Assembly (NCBI RefSeq): GCF_029223485.1 | Contig: NZ_JARHTP010000011.1 | Coordinates: 1-64,000 of the forward strand | From: Streptomyces coacervatus | GTDB taxonomy: Bacteria; Actinomycetota; Actinomycetes; Streptomycetales; Streptomycetaceae | Reading direction: 5' to 3' | Length of the DNA stretch: 64,000 nucleotides | Part shown: positions 32,573 through 40,171 of the stretch, piece after piece | How positions within the stretch are numbered: the first letter of the stretch is position 1 | How the letters are laid out: each line of letters opens with the position of its first letter | The notes under the pieces: generated by a model | The model's database searches: none | Seen by the model: the letters and a program-made list of their open reading frames with translations, nothing else | Told to the model about the DNA's origin: nothing | Program-made: the position numbers and the translations under genes

Positions 32573-33696
32573 CACGCCACCTCCTGCTTCTGGGTCGGGG
32601 CGGCCTGGGCGGCGAGCTCGGCGCCGACCCGCTGCTGCTGGCGCCTGAGGCCGTAGCGGCGTACGAGTTCGTAGGCGATGACGACGCTCAGGACGATGAC
32701 GCCCTGGATGACGCCGAGGATCTCCTTGTCGTAGCCCTGGAACTCCAGGTGGTTGGTGGTGCGCTCCAGGAAGCCCCACAGCAGTGCGCCGAGGGCGATG
32801 CCGATCGGGTTGTTGCGACCGAGCAGCGCGATGGCGATGCCGGTGAAGCCGATGCCCGTCGGGAAGTCGTTGCTGAACTGGTGGCTGTCGTTGAGCAGGG
32901 TCGGCATGCCGATCAGACCGGCCACCGCACCCGAGATGACCATGCTGGTGGCGATCATCTTCTTGACGGAGACACCGCTCGCGGTGGCCGCGCTCTCGGA
33001 CTGGCCGACGGTGCGCAGGTCGAAGCCGAACCGGGTGCGGCCGAGTACGAACCAGTACGCGATGCCGATGATCACGGCGATGACGATGAAGCCCCACAGC
33101 ACGCCCGACGGGCCGGTGTCGATGCTGAAGAAGTACGAGGACTCCGGCAGCGGCTTGGTGGAGATGACCGTGCCGCCGCTCTGCAGCTCGGCGAGCTTCC
33201 CCGGCTGCAGCAGGTAGGCGATGATCGCGGTCGCGATCGAGTTCAGCATGATGGTCGAGATGACCTCGCTGACGCCGCGGGTCACCTTGAGAACACCCGC
33301 GATGCCGGCCCACACGGCACCGGTCGCCATGGCGCACAGGATGATCAGCGGGATGGCGATCCAGCCGGGAACGGTCAGCGCGCCGCCGAGCACGGCGGCG
33401 AAGAACGCGGCGATGCGGTACTGGCCGTCGACGCCGATGTTGAACAGGTTCATGCGGAAGCCGATGGCCACCGCGACACCCGCGAGGTAGTACGTCGTCG
33501 CCTTGTTGAGGATGTAGACCTGGCTGTCGCTCGCGGTGCCGTAGGTCAGCATGTCACTGAAGGCGGAGCCCGGGTTCTTGCCGGTGGCGAGGATGACCAG
33601 GGCGGTGACGACGACCGCTGCGACGATCGCCAGCAGCGGCGCCGCGATGCCGAGGAGCAGCCGCTCCTTGTCGATGCGTTGGGTCAGCTTGTTCAT
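32572..33696 (-). CDS. nucleoside ABC transporter permease (first)
   Basis: 374 residues. BPD_transp_2 family (MNLFNIGVDGQYRIAAFFAAVLGG is the equivalent of the IGLEG signature, followed by VTRGVSEVISTIMLNSIATAI). About eight to ten helices. ATG 33696 overlaps the ATPase gene stop by 4 bp. The three importer genes and cdd are linked by ATGA or GTGA overlaps, so they are one translationally coupled operon. With the other permease it forms the heterodimeric channel. Confidence 0.93.
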   Translation of the reverse strand: MNKLTQRIDKERLLLGIAAPLLAIVAAVVVTALVILATGKNPGSAFSDMLTYGTASDSQVYILNKATTYYLAGVAVAIGFRMNLFNIGVDGQYRIAAFFAAVLGGALTVPGWIAIPLIILCAMATGAVWAGIAGVLKVTRGVSEVISTIMLNSIATAIIAYLLQPGKLAELQSGGTVISTKPLPESSYFFSIDTGPSGVLWGFIVIAVIIGIAYWFVLGRTRFGFDLRTVGQSESAATASGVSVKKMIATSMVISGAVAGLIGMPTLLNDSHQFSNDFPTGIGFTGIAIALLGRNNPIGIALGALLWGFLERTTNHLEFQGYDKEILGVIQGVIVLSVVIAYELVRRYGLRRQQQRVGAELAAQAAPTQKQEVA

Positions 33697-35276
33697 CGGG
33701 CGTCGTCCTCTGTGCTCTCCGGGCCGGAGGCCTCTGTGTGCTCCAGGTGGCCGGTGGCCGCACCCGTCATGGCGGAGCCCAGCTCCTCGGGGGTGATCGT
33801 GGCGGGGTCGGCGTCGGCGACCAGGCGGCCGCGGTACATCACCCGCAGGGTGTCGGAGAGCCCGATGAGCTCGTCCAGGTCGGCGGAGATCAGCAGCACG
33901 GCCAGGCCCTCGCGGCGGGCCTCGCGGATGTGGTCCCAGATCGCGGCCTGCGCGCCGACGTCCACACCGCGGGTGGGGTGGGCGGCGATGAGCAGCTTGG
34001 GCGCGTGGCTCATCTCGCGGCCGACGATCAGCTTCTGCTGGTTGCCGCCGGAGAGCGAGGCGGCGGTGACGTCGATGCCGGGGGTGCGGACGTCGTACGC
34101 CTCGATGATGCGCTCGGTGTCGGTGCGGGCGGCCTTGATGTCGAGGAGCTGGCCGCGGGAGTTGGGCCGCTCGGTGACATGGCCGAGGATGCGGTTCTCC
34201 CACAGCGGGGCTTCGAGGAGCAGGCCGTGGCGGTGCCGGTCCTCGGGGATGTAGCCGACGCCGGCCTCTCGGCGGTGGCGGGTCGGGGCGTGCGAGATGT
34301 CGGTGCCGTCGAGGGTGACGACGCCGGCGGCGGGGTCGCGGATGCCCATGATCGCCTCGACCAGCTCGGACTGGCCGTTGCCCTCCACGCCGGCGATGCC
34401 GAGGACCTCGCCCTTGTGGATGGTGAAGGAGATCTCGTCGAGGATGATGCGCTCGACGCCGTCGAGGTCGACCTGGCTCAGGTGCAGGCCGTCCACCTTG
34501 AGCAGCGGCACGTCCGTGATCGTCGACTCCCCGGTCTCCGGGGTGGGCAGTTCGCTGCCGACCATCAGCTCGGCGAGCTGCTTGGGGGTGGTGCCGGCCG
34601 GCTCGACCGTGCCGACGGTGGTGCCGCGGCGGATGACGGTGATCTCGTCGGCCACGGAGAGGACTTCGCCCAGCTTGTGGGAGATGAAGATGACGGTGAG
34701 GCCCTCGGCCTTGAGCTCCCGCAGGTTGTCGAAGAGGGCCTCGACCTCCTGCGGGACGAGCACGGCGGTCGGCTCGTCGAGGATGAGGGTCTTGGCTCCG
34801 CGGTAGAGGACCTTGAGGATCTCCACGCGCTGGCGGTCGGCGACGCCGAGCTCCTCCAGGAGGACGTCGGGCCGGACGTTCAGGCCGTACGCGTCCGAGA
34901 TCTCCTTGATCTTCGTACGGGCCTTGCCGCCGATGCCGTACAGCTTCTCCGCGCCCAGGACGACGTTCTCCAGGACGGTGAGGTTGTCGGCGAGCATGAA
35001 GTGCTGGTGCACCATGCCGATGCCGCGGGCGATGGCGTCGGCCGGGTTGTGGAAGGTGACCGTCTCGCCGTTCACGGTGATGGTGCCCTCGTCCGGCTGC
35101 TGCATGCCGTAGAGGATCTTCATCAGGGTGGACTTGCCGGCGCCGTTCTCACCGCAGAGGGCGTGGACGGTTCCGGTACGGACAGTGATGTCGATGTCCT
35201 TGTTGGCGACGACGCCAGGAAATCGCTTGGTGATGCCGCGCAGTTCGACGGCAGCGGGAGGGCTGGACGCGTTGAT
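33693..35276 (-). CDS. nucleoside ABC transporter ATPase (double NBD), apparent ATC start
   Basis: 527 residues if started at ATC 35276. Two ATPase domains in tandem, as in sugar/nucleoside importers: Walker A GENGAGKSTLMK (~residue 43), Q-loop HQHFML, signature LGVADRQRVEILKVL, Walker B LILDEPTAVL. The second domain has GVEGNGQSEL and LSGGNQQKLIVGRE. There is no ATG, GTG, TTG or CTG between the in-frame TAG ahead of the gene and the ATC. The first conventional start, ATG 35123, lies after Walker A. A GAGGAGAG ribosome binding site (35283-35290) is 6 nt before ATC. The family N-terminus (VELRGITKRFPGVVAN) begins ten residues after ATC. It powers nucleoside import. Confidence 0.9.
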   Translation of the reverse strand: MNASSPPAAVELRGITKRFPGVVANKDIDITVRTGTVHALCGENGAGKSTLMKILYGMQQPDEGTITVNGETVTFHNPADAIARGIGMVHQHFMLADNLTVLENVVLGAEKLYGIGGKARTKIKEISDAYGLNVRPDVLLEELGVADRQRVEILKVLYRGAKTLILDEPTAVLVPQEVEALFDNLRELKAEGLTVIFISHKLGEVLSVADEITVIRRGTTVGTVEPAGTTPKQLAELMVGSELPTPETGESTITDVPLLKVDGLHLSQVDLDGVERIILDEISFTIHKGEVLGIAGVEGNGQSELVEAIMGIRDPAAGVVTLDGTDISHAPTRHRREAGVGYIPEDRHRHGLLLEAPLWENRILGHVTERPNSRGQLLDIKAARTDTERIIEAYDVRTPGIDVTAASLSGGNQQKLIVGREMSHAPKLLIAAHPTRGVDVGAQAAIWDHIREARREGLAVLLISADLDELIGLSDTLRVMYRGRLVADADPATITPEELGSAMTGAATGHLEHTEASGPESTEDDAR

Positions 35277-35351
35277 GGCGCACTCTCCTCGGGGAAAAGG
35301 GGCTGCGTAGGGGAGGGCAGGCGTCGGCGACGCTAGCGCGGCAACTCCATG

Positions 35352-35363
35352 CTACACGCGTAG
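35352..35363 (-). promoter_or_regulatory. operator-like palindrome upstream of the nup ATPase gene
   Basis: CTACACGCGTAG differs by one base from the CTACGCGCGTAG operator of pnp, deoC and add. It is 76 bp before the ATC start of the importer operon, within the probable promoter. Confidence 0.65.
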
Positions 35364-35422
35364 AGTTGACACATTGTTATGGCTCGACGAGGGGGTGGAC
35401 GAACGCCCCCTCGCCGAGCCGA

Positions 35423-35438
35423 GGTTCCGGCGGGAACC
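35423..35438 (-). terminator. possible terminator after the binding-lipoprotein gene
   Basis: GGTTCC-GGCG-GGAACC, a short GC stem just past the lipoprotein stop codon, with flanking GAGG/CCTC extending it. It separates the lipoprotein gene from the nup operon. Confidence 0.45.
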
Positions 35439-35444
35439 CTCAGG

Positions 35445-36497
35445 TCAGCTGGTCTTGACCGTGACCGTGCCGTCGACGATCTTCTTCTTCGCGGCATCGA
35501 GCTGGGTCTTGATGTCGTCGATGAAACCACCGCTGGTGGCCAGGCCGACACCGCCCTTGGCGAGCGAGTAGATCTGGTTGCCGGTCAGCGGCTTGCCGTC
35601 GTGCACGGACTTGATGAAGTCGTAGACGCCGACGTCGACGTTCTTGACCATCGAGGTCAGGATCGAGTTCTTGTACTTGGCCAGACCCGGGATGTTGTAC
35701 TGGTCCGAGTCCACGCCGATGGCCCAGGCGCCCTTGGTGCCGGCGACGGCCTCGATCGAGCCGTTGCCGGAGGAGCCGGCGGCGGAGTAGATCACGTCGG
35801 CGCCGTTGTCGAGCTGGCCGGACGCGGCCTCCTTGCCCTTGTCGGGGCTGGAGAAGCCGGACAGGTCGGAGCCGTGGGTCAGGTACTGGACGTCGACCTT
35901 GACGCTGGACTTGGTGTCCTTGACGCCCTGGACGTAGCCCGCCGCGAACTTCTTGATCAGCGGGGTGTCGACGCCGCCGATGAAGCCGACGTGGTTCTTC
36001 TTGGTCTTCAGCGCCGCGGCGACACCGGCCAGGTAGGAGCCCTGCTCCTCGGTGAAGGTGATGCTGTCGACGTTCTTGGCGGTGGCCACCGAGTCGATGA
36101 GGCCGAAGCTGACCTTCGGGTACTCCTTGGCGACCTTGTCGATCGAGGTGGCGTAGGAGAAGCCGACAGCGACGATCGGGTTGTAGCCCGCGTCCGCCAG
36201 GTCGGTCAGGCGCTGCTCGCGGTCGGCCTCGGTGTCGGAGGTCTTGGCGGTCAGCTCCTTGATGGAACCGCCGAACTCTTTCTCGGCCTTGTCGGCGCCG
36301 CGCGCGGCGGAGTCGTTGAAGGAACGGTCGCCACGGCCGCCGACGTCGTAGGCGAGACCGATCTTGATGCCCTTGCTGCTGCCCGAGGAAGAGGACGAGC
36401 TGCCAGTGTCGGACGAGGTGCTGCCACAGGCTGTGGCAGTCATTGCGAGAGCTGCGGTGGCGATACACGCAGCGGAAAGCTTGGCTACCCGGCGCAC
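35445..36497 (-). CDS. BMP-family nucleoside-binding lipoprotein
   Basis: 350 residues. The lipoprotein signal peptide has Cys24 (LAMTATAC) followed by a Ser/Gly-rich linker. The Med/BMP domain follows: KIGLAYDVGGRGDRSFNDSAARGADKAEKEFG, TDLADAGYNPIVAVGFSYAT, FGLIDSVATAKNVDSITFTEEQGSYLAGVAAAL, HVGFIGGVDTPLIKKF, DVIYSAAGSSGNGSIEA. Such proteins (PnrA/BmpA type) bind purine and other nucleosides outside the membrane. GTG 36497 with AAGGAG 6 nt upstream is chosen over longer frames. It has its own operator-like site and feeds the importer encoded next. Confidence 0.93.
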   Translation of the reverse strand: MRRVAKLSAACIATAALAMTATACGSTSSDTGSSSSSSGSSKGIKIGLAYDVGGRGDRSFNDSAARGADKAEKEFGGSIKELTAKTSDTEADREQRLTDLADAGYNPIVAVGFSYATSIDKVAKEYPKVSFGLIDSVATAKNVDSITFTEEQGSYLAGVAAALKTKKNHVGFIGGVDTPLIKKFAAGYVQGVKDTKSSVKVDVQYLTHGSDLSGFSSPDKGKEAASGQLDNGADVIYSAAGSSGNGSIEAVAGTKGAWAIGVDSDQYNIPGLAKYKNSILTSMVKNVDVGVYDFIKSVHDGKPLTGNQIYSLAKGGVGLATSGGFIDDIKTQLDAAKKKIVDGTVTVKTS

Positions 36498-36601
36498 GGG
36501 AGGCTCCTTCACCTGACCTGAGCGCCTTGTCGGCGCTTCATGTGAGCACCATGCCAGTGCTCGGGCCTGGACGCCCCTGCGGCGTCGGCTTCGCGGCATC
36601 G

Positions 36602-36613
36602 TAACGCGCGTAG
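36602..36613 (-). promoter_or_regulatory. operator-like site upstream of the BMP lipoprotein gene
   Basis: TAACGCGCGTAG matches the last ten positions of CTACGCGCGTAG, including the full CGCGCGTAG half. It is ~105 bp upstream of the lipoprotein start. The remainder of the 288-bp gap 36498-36785 holds this site and a terminator for the M20 gene only. Confidence 0.6.
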
Positions 36614-36749
36614 ATGTCAGAAAAAGACCTACTCCAAAGCCGTTATCGATTCGAGGCAAACGGCCTCTGAACTCGGCGTCTGAAGCCCTCACACCGGTGG
36701 ATTTCGATGAGCGCACGATTGGCTTACGAGCATGTTGCGCCGGGCGGCG

Positions 36750-36773
36750 GAACGGCCCCCGAGGGGGCCGTTC
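36750..36773 (-). terminator. hairpin terminator after the M20 hydrolase gene
   Basis: GAACGGCCCCC (36750-36760) pairs with GGGGGCCGTTC (36763-36773). It lies 13 bases after the minus-strand stop at 36786. Confidence 0.7.
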
Positions 36774-36785
36774 GGCACGCTCGGA

Positions 36786-38018
36786 TCACTTCCCCGCGTC
36801 CAGCAGTGCCGCCGCTGTGAACAGCTCGACACCGACCGTGATCGCCGACTCGTCCGCGTCGAAGTCGCCCTGGTGCAGGTCGCGGACCGTGCGCTCGCCC
36901 GGGGTGCGGACGCCGAGGCGGGCCATGGCGCCGGGGACGTGCTCCAGGTACCAGGAGAAGTCCTCGCCGCCGAGGCTCTGCTCGGTGTCCTCGACGGAGT
37001 GGGCGCCGCGGCGGGTGGTCATGGCGTCGCGCAGGAGGTCGGTGACGTCCGGGTCGTTGACCACGGGTGGGACTCCGCGCACGTAGTTGATCTCCGACTT
37101 GGCGCCGTGCAGGTTGGCGACCTCGTCGATGGCGGCGACCACCAGGTCCGGCGCCTGCCGCCAGGCCTCGATGTCGAGGCAGCGCACGGTCCCGGAGAGC
37201 TCGGCGTGCTGCGGGATGACGTTCGGGGCGTGCCCGGACTCGATGCGGCCCCAGGTGATGGCGACCCCGCTGCGGGTGTCCACGCGCCGGCCGACGAGCG
37301 CGGGCACGTCGATGGCGACGCGGGCGGCGGCGGTGACCAGGTCGGTGGTGAGGTGCGGGCGGGCGGTGTGCCCGCCGGGCCCGTCGAGGGCGACCTCCAG
37401 CCGGTCGCAGGCGGAGGTGATGGCACCCTGTCGCAGTCCGATACGCCCCGCGTCCACCCTGGGGTCGCAGTGCACGGCGATCATCCGCCCCACACCGTCG
37501 AGCACCCCGCACTCGATGGCGTCGGTGGCTCCTCCGGGCAGTACTTCCTCGGCGGGCTGGAAGAGCAGCCGCACGGGCCGCGGGAGCTTCCCCTGCTTGT
37601 GCAGTTCGGCCAGGACCAGCCCGGCGCCCAGCACCACGGTCGTATGCACGTCGTGCCCGCAGGCGTGCGCCCGGTCGGGCACGGTCGACCGGTACGCGCA
37701 CTCACTCTTCGTGTCCGGAATGGGCAGGCCGTCGATGTCGGCGCGCAGGCCGAGCATGGGCCGCCCGCCGTCCCACTCCCCGATGTCACAGATGAGCCCG
37801 GTACCGGTGGCGAGCACGCGCGGCCGAAGGCCCGCCGCCTCCAGCCGCGCCTTGATCGCGGCGGTGGTACGGAACTCCTGGTTGCCGAGCTCGGGGTGCA
37901 TGTGCAGGTCGCGCCGGAAGGCTACGAGTTCGGCACGCAGCGCCTCGGGCAGCGTGCCGGGAAGCACGGCTTCCCCGGGTTGGTCGGCCTCGGACTCCAG
38001 TGACATCAGTTTGTTCAC
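36786..38018 (-). CDS. M20-family amidohydrolase (peptidase M20D)
   Basis: 410 residues. Two-domain zinc hydrolase of the hippurate hydrolase/N-acyl-amino acid amidohydrolase group. Metal-binding motifs: FRRDLHMHPELGNQEF, LRADIDGLPI, HACGHDVHTT, LFQPAEEVLPGG, HCDPRVDAG; the lid domain contains GGHTARPH. The C-terminal EDFSWYLE-V-PGAMARLG motif supplies the last ligand. It cleaves the acyl or peptide bond of an unknown substrate. M1 at 38018 is likely; M5 (38006) is an alternative. Monocistronic. Confidence 0.9.
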   Translation of the reverse strand: MNKLMSLESEADQPGEAVLPGTLPEALRAELVAFRRDLHMHPELGNQEFRTTAAIKARLEAAGLRPRVLATGTGLICDIGEWDGGRPMLGLRADIDGLPIPDTKSECAYRSTVPDRAHACGHDVHTTVVLGAGLVLAELHKQGKLPRPVRLLFQPAEEVLPGGATDAIECGVLDGVGRMIAVHCDPRVDAGRIGLRQGAITSACDRLEVALDGPGGHTARPHLTTDLVTAAARVAIDVPALVGRRVDTRSGVAITWGRIESGHAPNVIPQHAELSGTVRCLDIEAWRQAPDLVVAAIDEVANLHGAKSEINYVRGVPPVVNDPDVTDLLRDAMTTRRGAHSVEDTEQSLGGEDFSWYLEHVPGAMARLGVRTPGERTVRDLHQGDFDADESAITVGVELFTAAALLDAGK

Positions 38019-38207
38019 CCTCTGAAGGGTAGGACGCCGGGGTGGCCAACTGACCCTCGATCAACAAAAGTTCAACCCCTCAGGGGAAGAAAAATTGGCC
38101 GCTCGACGCATGGGTGTCGGTTGAGATGGGTAAACCACTCTTTTCTCTACGCATACCACGCCACGCACCTCCCCGGCGGTTCTGTTCCGCCTGTCGGGAC
38201 CGCACTT

Positions 38208-38330
38208 TGACATCCTCCCCCTCAAACAAGGGGGATTCCAACCGGGGTGGGTTGAGGTTCACGGGCGCTCGAACGGCCGGTGGCCGCTGTCACCCCTCCG
38301 GTACCGGCTTGGCGCCGGGGGCGGGGGATC
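38208..38330 (-). ncRNA. candidate reRNA/omegaRNA of the TnpB element
   Basis: TnpB guide RNAs are normally made from the 3' end of tnpB plus the right end of the element, with the guide read from the flank. Here the tnpB stop (38222-38224) lies inside the terminal hairpin, and the guide would start about 38207 and run downward. Extent upstream is a guess. Confidence 0.35.
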
Positions 38331-39535
38331 CCACCCTGTCCTACCGCGACATTCCTTGAGGCGTTCGTGTCGGCGTTGCAGGTAAAGCCGCAGGACACGC
38401 AGACGAACTCGGCTTGGCTCTTGCGCGAGTTCTTCTCGATCCATCCGCAGGCACTACATCGCAGACTGGTGTACGGGGCCGGGACGTCTTCCACGCGTCC
38501 CGGCGCCTTGTGCTCGGTGCGCTGCCGAAGTAGGCCCCAGCCCTGGGCGAGGATCGCCCGGTTCAGCCCGGCCTTCTGCCGGACCTGCCTACCCGGCTGT
38601 TCAACCGTCCCCTTGGCGGAGGCGGTCATGTTCTTGATGTTCAGCTTCTCGAACCGCACCAAGCCACAGGTGCGGGCAAGCATGGTGCTGGTCTTCTCGC
38701 ACCAGTCCTTGCGCCGGTTCGTCTCCCGTGCCTTGAGTCGGGCGGCCTTCGCGTACTCGGCGGTCTTGTGCTCGCTGCCCTTGGGGGCGCGGGCGGCGCG
38801 CCGCTGGTGCTTGCGGATCCGGGCGCGTTCCTTGGTGGTGAGCTGGGGGCAGTTCAGCTTCCGCCCGTCGGACAGGGCTGCGGTGATCGTCACGCCCCGG
38901 TCGATGCCGATGACCTCGCCGGTTGCGGGTGCGGCGATCGGGTCGGGGATGACCGCGAAGGCGATGTGCCACTGGTTGTTGCGGAACGTGATGCGGAAGG
39001 TTTTCGCGTCCGGGAGTTCGGTGCGGGTGAGGCGGAAGCGGACCCAGCCGCAGCCGGGCACCTTGACCTGAGCCCACCGGCGGTTGAGCTTGTGGATCAC
39101 GACGGAACGCCCCATGACCTGCTTGCCCTTGGCGTTCAGCTTCGGGGAGCCGTCGCTCTCGAACTCCGGCACCCGGTCGGTGCCGATGACGCGGAAGCCC
39201 TCGTGCCGGTACTTCCTGCGCCAGGTCGGCTCGCCGAATCCGGAGGTGAATTTGGCGTTCTTGGCCTTCGCGAAGTCCTTGAGCGCCTGTTGCTGCACGT
39301 CCGCGTTCCCGGCACCGAGCCATGCGTTCTCACGACGGGCCTCGGTGAGCTGGTGGCACTGCTCCGCGAATCCGGGAGCCCCGTACTGCCTGCCGTCGGG
39401 ACGATAGTGCGCCTTGTCCTTGCGCCGGTGCGCGTGCTGCTCGACCGCGAGGTTCCACACGTACCGGGCGTGCGCGCAGTGTTCGAGCATGACACTCGCC
39501 TGCTCGCCCGTCGGGTACATGCGGAATCTGGACAT
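38222..39535 (-). CDS. tnpB: RNA-guided endonuclease TnpB
   Basis: 437 residues. N-terminal wedge/REC part with MYPTGEQASVMLEHCAHARYVWNLAVEQ; the RuvC nuclease residues are all present: Asp212 (IGIDRGV), Glu296 (VRFEKLNI) and Asp389 (CNADTNASRN). Zinc finger: Cys360, Cys363, Cys379, Cys382. Full length, so an active nuclease is predicted, unlike nuclease-dead TldR regulators. ATG 39535 is 6 nt behind TACATT (39547-39542), giving a leaderless mRNA. The start codon forms one end of an inverted repeat shared with the divergent RHH gene, so expression is probably repressed by that protein. TnpB cuts the empty donor site to keep the element. Confidence 0.93.
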   Translation of the reverse strand: MSRFRMYPTGEQASVMLEHCAHARYVWNLAVEQHAHRRKDKAHYRPDGRQYGAPGFAEQCHQLTEARRENAWLGAGNADVQQQALKDFAKAKNAKFTSGFGEPTWRRKYRHEGFRVIGTDRVPEFESDGSPKLNAKGKQVMGRSVVIHKLNRRWAQVKVPGCGWVRFRLTRTELPDAKTFRITFRNNQWHIAFAVIPDPIAAPATGEVIGIDRGVTITAALSDGRKLNCPQLTTKERARIRKHQRRAARAPKGSEHKTAEYAKAARLKARETNRRKDWCEKTSTMLARTCGLVRFEKLNIKNMTASAKGTVEQPGRQVRQKAGLNRAILAQGWGLLRQRTEHKAPGRVEDVPAPYTSLRCSACGWIEKNSRKSQAEFVCVSCGFTCNADTNASRNVAVGQGGIPRPRRQAGTGGVTAATGRSSAREPQPTPVGIPLV

Positions 39536-39566
39536 GGGACCAATGTAGCTCAATAGTGGTCCCATG
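39533..39566. promoter_or_regulatory. inverted repeat covering both start codons of tnpB and the RHH gene
   Basis: CATGGGACCA (39533-39542) and TGGTCCCATG (39557-39566) are perfect 10-bp inverted arms 14 bp apart. The outer CAT/ATG bases are the start codons of tnpB and the RHH gene. TACATT and AATAGT, each 6 nt from its start codon, are the candidate -10 boxes. Confidence 0.8.
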
Positions 39567-39767
39567 AAGCATGTGAACTTGAGACTTCCCGACGATCTGC
39601 ACGAAGAGGCCAGGGCGGCTGCCGCTGCGGATGACCGCTCCCTGAACTCCTGGCTGGTCACCGTCGTTCGACGTGCGGTCGCCTCGGGCGAGATGCCGAA
39701 TCGCCCTGGCGGTGATCCGGCTCCTCCTGCCCCGCTCCGCGGGAGCGGGCATTCGCCGCGGTCCTGA
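39564..39767 (+). CDS. ribbon-helix-helix (Arc/HicB-like) DNA-binding protein
   Basis: 67 residues. The core VNLRLPDDLHEEARAAAAADDRSLNSWLVTVVRRAV is a ribbon-helix-helix fold as in HicB/Arc antitoxins and repressors. A short Pro/Gly-rich tail follows. No toxin gene lies next to it; its only partner is tnpB, divergent at a distance of 28 bp. I infer that it autoregulates and represses tnpB through the shared palindrome. A leaderless start at ATG 39564 is likely. Confidence 0.8.
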   Translation: MKHVNLRLPDDLHEEARAAAAADDRSLNSWLVTVVRRAVASGEMPNRPGGDPAPPAPLRGSGHSPRS

Positions 39768-39886
39768 AGGACACCCCGCCCTGAAACCCGGTGGAACAAA
39801 CGGGCCCGGATCCCGGAATCATCACCACCGCGCGACGGTTACGCCACGCAGCGCACACGGTCGCCGATCGCGGGCACCCTGCCTCC

Positions 39887-40150
39887 ATGGAGGCGTGCGG
39901 CTGCGGTGAGGACCAGATCCCCTGGATGCTGGCGAAATTCGGGTTCCTCGGGATGGCAATCCTGGTCCTGGGGGGCCTGGTCGTGATGACCCTGGCGGGC
40001 TGGCTCCTGGTGCTGGCGGTGTCGCTGTACCGGCGGTGGCGGTACCCGCCACGGTCGGCCGAGCTCGGGGAAAGGTCCGGGGAGACGTTCGAGGAGACAT
40101 CGCAGGACTCTCTCGGCGGTTTCACCTGGACGACGGACGACCCCCGGTAG
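39887..40150 (+). CDS. hypothetical single-pass membrane protein
   Basis: 87 residues from ATG 39887. One long hydrophobic segment (MAILVLGGLVVMTLAGWLLVLAVSL) at about residues 23-47 is followed by the basic YRRWRYPPR and an acidic C-terminal tail. A longer frame starts at 39791, but those extra residues look like non-coding sequence. It lies 21 bp before the methyltransferase gene and could be co-transcribed. No family recognised. Confidence 0.55.
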   Translation: MEACGCGEDQIPWMLAKFGFLGMAILVLGGLVVMTLAGWLLVLAVSLYRRWRYPPRSAELGERSGETFEETSQDSLGGFTWTTDDPR

Positions 40151-40171
40151 CCGCTAGTAGGGTGCGGGCCC

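Larger units (their letters stand above)
38208..39767 (-). mobile_element. TnpB-only IS200/IS605-like element with associated RHH gene
   Basis: The right end (minus-strand 3') is a hairpin 38217-38234 (CCCCC...GGGGG) followed by AGGATGTCA-type end bases, as at TnpB-element ends. The element contains tnpB and, divergent from it, a small ribbon-helix-helix gene. No TnpA tyrosine transposase gene is present, so it cannot move on its own. The left end is not defined; the coordinate used is the end of the small gene. It lies between the M20 gene and a methyltransferase gene. Confidence 0.6.

Noticed and set aside
38222..39535. Nuclease-dead TnpB-like repressor (TldR)
   Set aside because: All three RuvC acidic residues and the four zinc cysteines are present, so it is predicted to be active.
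39564..39767. Toxin-antitoxin pair
   Set aside because: The RHH protein looks like an antitoxin, but no toxin frame is adjacent on either strand. The 39791 frame is a membrane protein or non-coding.
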